Below the pieces are notes generated by a model that did not search any database, was not told the origin of the DNA, and saw only the letters and a program-made list of their open reading frames with translations. The translations under genes were made by a program, and so were the position numbers. From CAYNDB01 sp964395915 (GTDB taxonomy: Bacteria; Nitrospinota_A; UBA7883; JAJRTC01), in contig CAYNDB010000106.1 of the NCBI GenBank assembly GCA_964395915.1, positions 1-8,610 on the forward strand: 8,610 bases of DNA, read 5' to 3'. Shown one piece after another: positions 5,407 through 8,610 of the stretch (the first letter of the stretch is position 1; every line of letters starts with the position of its first letter).

Positions 5407-7344
5407 ATGAAAATAGCTTATAAAAACCCCAACACATACATCATCATCGCTGTAGACGCCATACTGCTCTATTTTTCTTTATGGCTGGCGCACTGGCTAC
5501 GGTTCGAATCCCTGGATAATTATTACTACCAGAATTTCTTCCCAAAGATGGTATTTCCCATAGTCCTCGTGAAGCTTGTTGTTTTTGCCGCTTATGGTCT
5601 TCAGTCCGGAATGTGGAGATATACCAGTGTCATTGACCTTTTAAACATAATAAAAGCCACGTTCGTAAGTTTTCTGATAATTGTGCTGGGGTTGGTTTAC
5701 TATTATTACCCTGATTTGTCCGGGAATTTTTCTCGCGCTGTTCTGATAATCGACTTCATAACAACTATTTTCTTCATTAGCGCGTTTCGCCTCTCTATCC
5801 GGCTATACCACACAACCGGGCACGATGTTAAAACTTTACTAAATTCGCTTAAACCTTCCTGGGCTTTTAAAACATCACACAAGGGGATTCCCGCTTTGAT
5901 ATATGGCGCAGGGGAGCGCGGAGAGCTGCTTCTTCGAAGCCTCATGAACCAGCCTAAAGCGTCACATTACCAGATTTTAGGCCTTATAAGCGCCGACCCC
6001 CGTCATGGTGGAGTAAATATTCATGGATACCCGGTGCTTGGCGGACTTGAACATATGGAAAAGTTTGTTGGCGAGCATAGCGTTAAAGAGGTTCTTGTGG
6101 CGGCGAGAATCAGCGGAGACAATTTTGAAGAGATTCACTCAATATGCCGAGCGCACAATATTGAAGTGCGTGTCGTTCCACCATATTTCGATGGTCGCCA
6201 TAATAAAATTGATGTCACAAGCCTGCGTAATATGCAGATCGAGGATTTATTGGGCAGGAACCCTGTGTCTATCGACTTTTCAAAAATAGAAAAAATGTTC
6301 AAAGGCCGAAGAGCGCTGATAACAGGCGCCGGAGGGTCGATCGGGAGCCAGCTTGCAATGCGTATAGCTGAATTCGGCCCATCGCAGATAGTTATGGTGG
6401 ACAAGGGTGAAAATTATCTGCATCAGCTGGAAGTCGAGCTGTGCAAATATTCAGATTCCATCGATCTGGTTTACTGTTGCGCTAACATCGTAAACCAGGA
6501 AAAGATGGCTTCTGTTTTCGACACCTATAAGCCTGAATTTGTGCTTCACGCCGCCGCCCATAAACATGTGCCGATGATGGAGCGGAACATGGACGAGGCG
6601 ATACGAAACAACATCGGCGGAATGAAAGTCGTCTCAAACCTTGCTGACAAGTTTGGAGTAAAACGTTTTATCCTTATCTCCACAGACAAGGCGGTCAACC
6701 CAGGTAATGTGATGGGCGTGACAAAAAGAATATGTGAGCTGTATCTGCAAAATATCGCGCAAACGAGTAAGACACATTTTATGGCCGTCAGGTTCGGCAA
6801 TGTACTGGGAAGCAATGGCAGCGTTGTGCCTCTATTTATGAAGCAGATTGAACATCGCGGCCCGGTCACCGTCACCCATCAAAATATGACCAGATACTTT
6901 ATGACCATACCAGAAGCCGTTCTTCTTATCCTGCAATCTATCGCCATGGAAAAACAGGGCGGGCTTTTCCTCCTTGATATGGGAGAGCCAGTTAAAATAC
7001 TGGATCTTGCGAAAAAGATGATACTCATGGGAGGGTTCGAGGTTGATAAAGATATCGATATAGTCTTCACCGGCTTGCGTCCTGGCGAAAAAATGGAGGA
7101 AGAATTAATTGGCGCACACGAGCAGGCGGAAAAAACCACCCACCCCAAAATCGACAAAATACGTATTGAAGGTGAGCCTTGGGCCGGAGTCGAAAAACTA
7201 GTAGATCAGGCCCTGCGGCAGGTAACGTCCGACCCGGATGGAGCATATCGGGATATTATATCGTGGCTGAAAAAACCGGACGAAAAACCATCCTCGAAAA
7301 TTATTGACTTTCCATCATCAACATCACGTGAAAAACACGGATAA
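5407..7344 (+). CDS. membrane-anchored nucleotide-sugar 4,6-dehydratase (CapD/WbpM/PglF family)
   Basis: 645 residues, the normal size for the long membrane-bound form. ATG 5407 follows GGTGA (5396-5400) with 6 bases of spacing. Residues about 10-130 hold four transmembrane helices. A first Rossmann-like domain follows at about 160-290 (IYGAGERGELLL). The catalytic short-chain dehydrogenase/reductase domain starts at about 300 with the NAD(P)-binding GAGGSIGS (307-314). STDKAVNPGNVMGVTK (425-440) supplies Asp427, Met436 and Lys440, with the spacing of the Asp/Met/Lys set known from PglF, and RFGNVLGS lies at 462-469. Family members oxidise, dehydrate and re-reduce UDP-GlcNAc to UDP-4-keto-6-deoxy sugars, the first step to bacillosamine- or QuiNAc-type sugars of capsules, O-antigens and glycoproteins, at the inner face of the inner membrane. 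The exact product cannot be read here, because C4/C5 specificity varies. An AT-rich hairpin overlaps the stop, but no good terminator is seen. Confidence 0.95.
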   Translation: MKIAYKNPNTYIIIAVDAILLYFSLWLAHWLRFESLDNYYYQNFFPKMVFPIVLVKLVVFAAYGLQSGMWRYTSVIDLLNIIKATFVSFLIIVLGLVYYYYPDLSGNFSRAVLIIDFITTIFFISAFRLSIRLYHTTGHDVKTLLNSLKPSWAFKTSHKGIPALIYGAGERGELLLRSLMNQPKASHYQILGLISADPRHGGVNIHGYPVLGGLEHMEKFVGEHSVKEVLVAARISGDNFEEIHSICRAHNIEVRVVPPYFDGRHNKIDVTSLRNMQIEDLLGRNPVSIDFSKIEKMFKGRRALITGAGGSIGSQLAMRIAEFGPSQIVMVDKGENYLHQLEVELCKYSDSIDLVYCCANIVNQEKMASVFDTYKPEFVLHAAAHKHVPMMERNMDEAIRNNIGGMKVVSNLADKFGVKRFILISTDKAVNPGNVMGVTKRICELYLQNIAQTSKTHFMAVRFGNVLGSNGSVVPLFMKQIEHRGPVTVTHQNMTRYFMTIPEAVLLILQSIAMEKQGGLFLLDMGEPVKILDLAKKMILMGGFEVDKDIDIVFTGLRPGEKMEEELIGAHEQAEKTTHPKIDKIRIEGEPWAGVEKLVDQALRQVTSDPDGAYRDIISWLKKPDEKPSSKIIDFPSSTSREKHG

Positions 7345-7403
7345 AAGCTGAATACGTTTCAAAGCTTTTTGCTGATCGGTGTCGTAGGCGGGCTAAAAGA
7401 CAC

Positions 7404-7442
7404 AAAAACGCCCGCAGGTAGAACCCCCCTATCCCGCGGGCG
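7404..7442 (-). terminator. rho-independent terminator of the small PEP-CTERM gene
   Basis: Read on the minus strand, a GC-rich 7-bp stem CGCCCGC (7442-7436) / GCGGGCG (7415-7409) with further inner pairing is followed directly by T5 (7408-7404). It lies 22 bases after the stop of the 63-residue PEP-CTERM gene. On the plus strand no T tract follows, so it acts on the minus strand. Confidence 0.8.
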
Positions 7443-7463
7443 CTAAAAACTCAGCGGTAACAG

Positions 7464-7655
7464 CTATTTTCTGATTTTGTTAACAAAATACCCCAGGCCC
7501 ATCGCGCCGGAACCAAGTAAAAGCAAGCTCATAGGCTCAGGAACTGAGGCGCAATCCTTCACATCACAACCAGCCACTTGAGCCTGCGCGTCTCCCACCA
7601 GAGCAATGATCGCGACAACCGCCATTACGACAATACCAAATATTATGTTTTTCAT
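7464..7655 (-). CDS. minimal PEP-CTERM protein (exosortase substrate), 63 residues
   Basis: The start is ATG 7655-7653, not the upstream ATG at 7706. AGGAG lies at the right distance on the minus strand (AAGGAGA, then CATATC, then ATG), and the resulting N-terminus is a clean signal peptide (MKNIIFGIVVMAVVAIIALV, cleavage after AQA at residue 25). Only about 12 residues follow (QVAGCDVKDCAS, with Cys30 and Cys35). A complete PEP-CTERM sorting signal comes next: VPEP at 38-41, the hydrophobic helix MSLLLLGSGAMGLGYFV, and the basic end NKIRK. Exosortase (EpsH/XrtA-type) enzymes recognise this tripartite tail near PEP and release or attach the protein outside the inner membrane, in species with an exopolysaccharide locus. 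If both cleavages occur, the mature product is about 15 residues. A sigma-54-like promoter lies upstream and a strong terminator follows, so it is a monocistronic gene. No exosortase gene is in the window. Confidence 0.9.
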   Translation of the reverse strand: MKNIIFGIVVMAVVAIIALVGDAQAQVAGCDVKDCASVPEPMSLLLLGSGAMGLGYFVNKIRK

Positions 7656-7728
7656 GATATGTCTCCTTGAATTGGTAATGTTTATTTGTTTCTGCTTTCT
7701 AATCACTTTTTTATATATCTAAACAATA

Positions 7729-7744
7729 AGCAAACACCATACCA
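7729..7744 (-). promoter_or_regulatory. sigma-54 (RpoN) -24/-12 promoter of the PEP-CTERM gene
   Basis: On the minus strand TGGTATGGTGTTTGCT (7744-7729) matches the RpoN consensus TGGCACG-N4-TTGCW, with GG and GC separated by exactly 10 bases. Transcription would start near 7718, giving a leader of about 63 bases before ATG 7655. PEP-CTERM genes in other bacteria are known to be controlled by RpoN with the PrsK/PrsR two-component system, which supports the assignment. Confidence 0.7.
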
Positions 7745-7918
7745 ACCCATTGAAGTAGACGTAACTGTATGAATACACTGATTTTATATCTGACCAACTA
7801 AAAGGGGCAAAGCCAATATATGTAAAGAATCCTGACACTACATCTTTATCTTTTCAGGAGAGGTGGGTCAATCCATTGAAATATAAAAAGTTATTATCAA
7901 TTTCAATAAAAAGAAAAC

Positions 7919-7950
7919 TGTAAAAAGTTTTTACACCACATTTGGTGTAA
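7919..7950. promoter_or_regulatory. overlapping palindromes with TTACACC half-sites, possible activator-binding region
   Basis: Two palindromes overlap. TGTAAAAA-G-TTTTTACA covers 7919-7935. TTACACCA (7931-7938) / TGGTGTAA (7943-7950), separated by CATT, covers 7931-7950. A further half-site GGTGTAA stands at 8023-8029. The centre of the second palindrome lies about 220 bases upstream of the predicted sigma-54 start, where enhancer-binding proteins often bind. The palindromes are plain in the sequence; the role is inference. Confidence 0.4.
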
Positions 7951-8180
7951 TGTAGATTCAAATTGCGGCGCTAAATAAACCTTATTTTTCAGTATGTTAC
8001 AGGCAAAGTATTGATAGGTTAAGGTGTAAAGGGTCCTTGCATACAGGATTTAAGCTATCGGTTTTGAGGATTTTCAGGCTAAAAGCGCAAAAGGAATGGT
8101 TAGCCTAAAAGAGCCGTTATAACACCTATCGGTATTTTGGCAGAGGTGGTTATTATCCTGACCAGCATGTCGTACAGGAC

Positions 8181-8203
8181 AAAAACAAGCCAGCGAGCGG
8201 CTT
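8181..8203 (-). terminator. probable terminator of the radical SAM gene
   Basis: Read on the minus strand, the stem AAGCC (8203-8199) / GGCTT (8191-8187) with a 7-base loop is followed after one base by T5 (8185-8181), 36 bases past the stop of the radical SAM gene. On the plus strand an overlapping arrangement, GGCTT (8199-8203) / AAGCC (8216-8220) followed by GGGG and TTTTTGTTTT, also resembles a terminator, so the element may be bidirectional. Confidence 0.5.
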
Positions 8204-8238
8204 TATTTATCAGACAAGCCGGGGTTTTTGTTTTACGT

Positions 8239-8610
8239 CTATTCGGCGTGAGATGGATGGGCCACACCAAGCCGCCCTTTGAAACGTTCCAGTGTTTTTA
8301 TATTGTCAAGCACAGAGCCACAACTTCCAAAGCATGCACAGCCTGGTATCGTCTCCTGGCTTATCGGCAAGTTTTTTGAACGTTCCCGAAAACTGTTATA
8401 CGTCTTTCCAAACCAGATATCCTTGAATGAAGACGTTGAAATATTTCCCAAAGGCTTAAGACAATAGCAGCATGGGCGCACGTCGCCATTTTCCAAAACC
8501 ATGACATAAGTCCAACCCGTATAACACGGATATCGTCTGTAATAGTCCCCGTTTACCGTATAACCCAGATATTTTCCATCGTCCTTTGCGCCGAAGTTTT
8601 CGCTGTACCG
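8239..8610 (-). CDS. C-terminal SPASM domain of a radical SAM protein (5'-truncated)
   Basis: The frame is open from the right edge of the window to a TAG at 8241-8239, giving the last 123 residues; the start lies outside. The ATG at 8502 is internal, because the conserved sequence continues upstream of it. The fragment carries a SPASM-type cysteine pattern. PCYTGW…ENGDVRPC gives C-x12-G-x4-C, then CYC follows at once, then LGNI, a typical SFKDIWFGKTYNSFRERS segment, and later CACFGSC. SPASM domains bind auxiliary [4Fe-4S] clusters and accompany radical SAM enzymes that modify peptides, proteins or sugars; the catalytic CxxxCxxC domain would be in the missing part. The spacing of the last cysteines (C-x-C-x3-C) departs from the commonest CX2CX5CX3C form, so cluster count is uncertain. 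Its neighbours are the palindromic region and the PEP-CTERM gene on the same strand. A role in glycan or envelope biogenesis is a guess from context. Confidence 0.85.
   Translation of the reverse strand, partial: RYSENFGAKDDGKYLGYTVNGDYYRRYPCYTGWTYVMVLENGDVRPCCYCLKPLGNISTSSFKDIWFGKTYNSFRERSKNLPISQETIPGCACFGSCGSVLDNIKTLERFKGRLGVAHPSHAE

Larger units (their letters stand above)
7745..8238. other. noncoding, palindrome-rich intergenic region
   Basis: I see no convincing gene on either strand in these 494 bases. Besides the palindromes at 7919-7950 it holds an inverted repeat AGGCTAA (8076-8082) / TTAGCCT (8100-8106), a bulged inverted repeat ATAACACCT (8119-8127) / AGGTGGTTAT (8144-8153), and two copies of CGATAG-type sequence on the minus strand near 8130 and 8058. 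The right end holds the terminator of the radical SAM gene. A regulatory RNA or a degraded gene cannot be excluded. Confidence 0.5.

Noticed and set aside
7343..7370. AAAAGCT/AGCTTTT hairpin at the dehydratase stop as a terminator
   Set aside because: Only three G-C or strong pairs at most, the T run is consumed in the stem, and it overlaps the stop codon; too weak to annotate.
7388..7442. Transcription attenuator (terminator/antiterminator switch) for the minus strand
   Set aside because: On the minus strand the terminator stem is made before the third arm is transcribed, so the third arm cannot prevent termination in the usual way.
7656..7706. Upstream ATG at 7706 for the PEP-CTERM gene
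   Set aside because: It would add 17 polar residues before the signal peptide and has no ribosome-binding site; AGGAG sits correctly before ATG 7655.
8030..8150. Resemblance to a cyclic-di-GMP (GEMM) riboswitch: GCGCAAAAGG, GCCTAA and GCCG pieces in order
   Set aside because: The conserved GAAA loop and GGCAAACC-type elements are missing and the stems do not pair as required. A covariance-model search would settle it.
8137..8379. 80-residue plus-strand ORF
   Set aside because: It lies mostly antisense to the well-supported radical SAM C-terminus and has no ribosome-binding site or recognisable features.
8239..8502. ATG at 8502 as the start of a complete 87-residue protein
   Set aside because: The frame is open upstream to the window edge, and the first SPASM cysteine (PCYTGW) lies upstream of this ATG, so the gene is truncated by the window.

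Overview
The window looks like chromosomal DNA of moderate G+C from a Gram-negative bacterium with an exosortase-type envelope. The reasons are several proteins with secretion signals, a PEP-CTERM (exosortase-sorted) protein, a sigma-54-type promoter in front of it, and a WbpM/PglF-type nucleotide-sugar dehydratase. Desulfobacterota, Nitrospinota/Nitrospirota and similar lineages would fit, but nothing here fixes the taxon. The sequence is a draft assembly: a run of exactly 100 N lies inside a tandem repeat and is flanked by an exact 55-base duplicate, which suggests two overlapping contig ends rather than a measured gap.

Layout. (1) 1-1664, plus strand: the tail of an unidentified gene; a tightly coupled gene for an exported coiled-coil protein with a glycine-zipper segment; and a gene for an exported protein made almost entirely of a 12-residue NPANKY-type repeat, broken by the N run. 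A terminator-like hairpin follows. (2) 1901-3300: a MarR-family regulator and a pirin form a probable two-gene operon behind a sigma-70-like promoter overlapped by two copies of a palindrome (CTTGATATCAAG), so it is probably autoregulated. (3) 3351-4079: a two-helix membrane protein of unknown function. (4) 4132-5160, minus strand: a protein with an N-terminal cyclic-nucleotide-binding domain and an unrecognised C-terminal domain in place of a DNA-binding one. (5) 5407-7344, plus strand: a membrane-anchored UDP-sugar 4,6-dehydratase for surface-glycan precursors. (6) 7464-8610, minus strand: a 63-residue PEP-CTERM protein with its own terminator and a sigma-54-like promoter, then about 500 noncoding bases rich in palindromes, then the C-terminal end of a radical SAM/SPASM protein that runs off the window.

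How the parts may work together (inference): regions 5 and 6 resemble an exopolysaccharide/exosortase neighbourhood, in which a glycan-precursor enzyme sits beside a minimal exosortase substrate. That substrate appears to be switched by sigma-54 and an upstream activator, possibly through the TTACACC palindromes about 220 bases upstream of the predicted transcription start. The MarR-pirin pair looks like a separate stress or small-molecule response unit. The least understood elements are the NPANKY repeat protein, the C-terminal domain of the cyclic-nucleotide protein, and the palindrome-rich region at 7745-8238.
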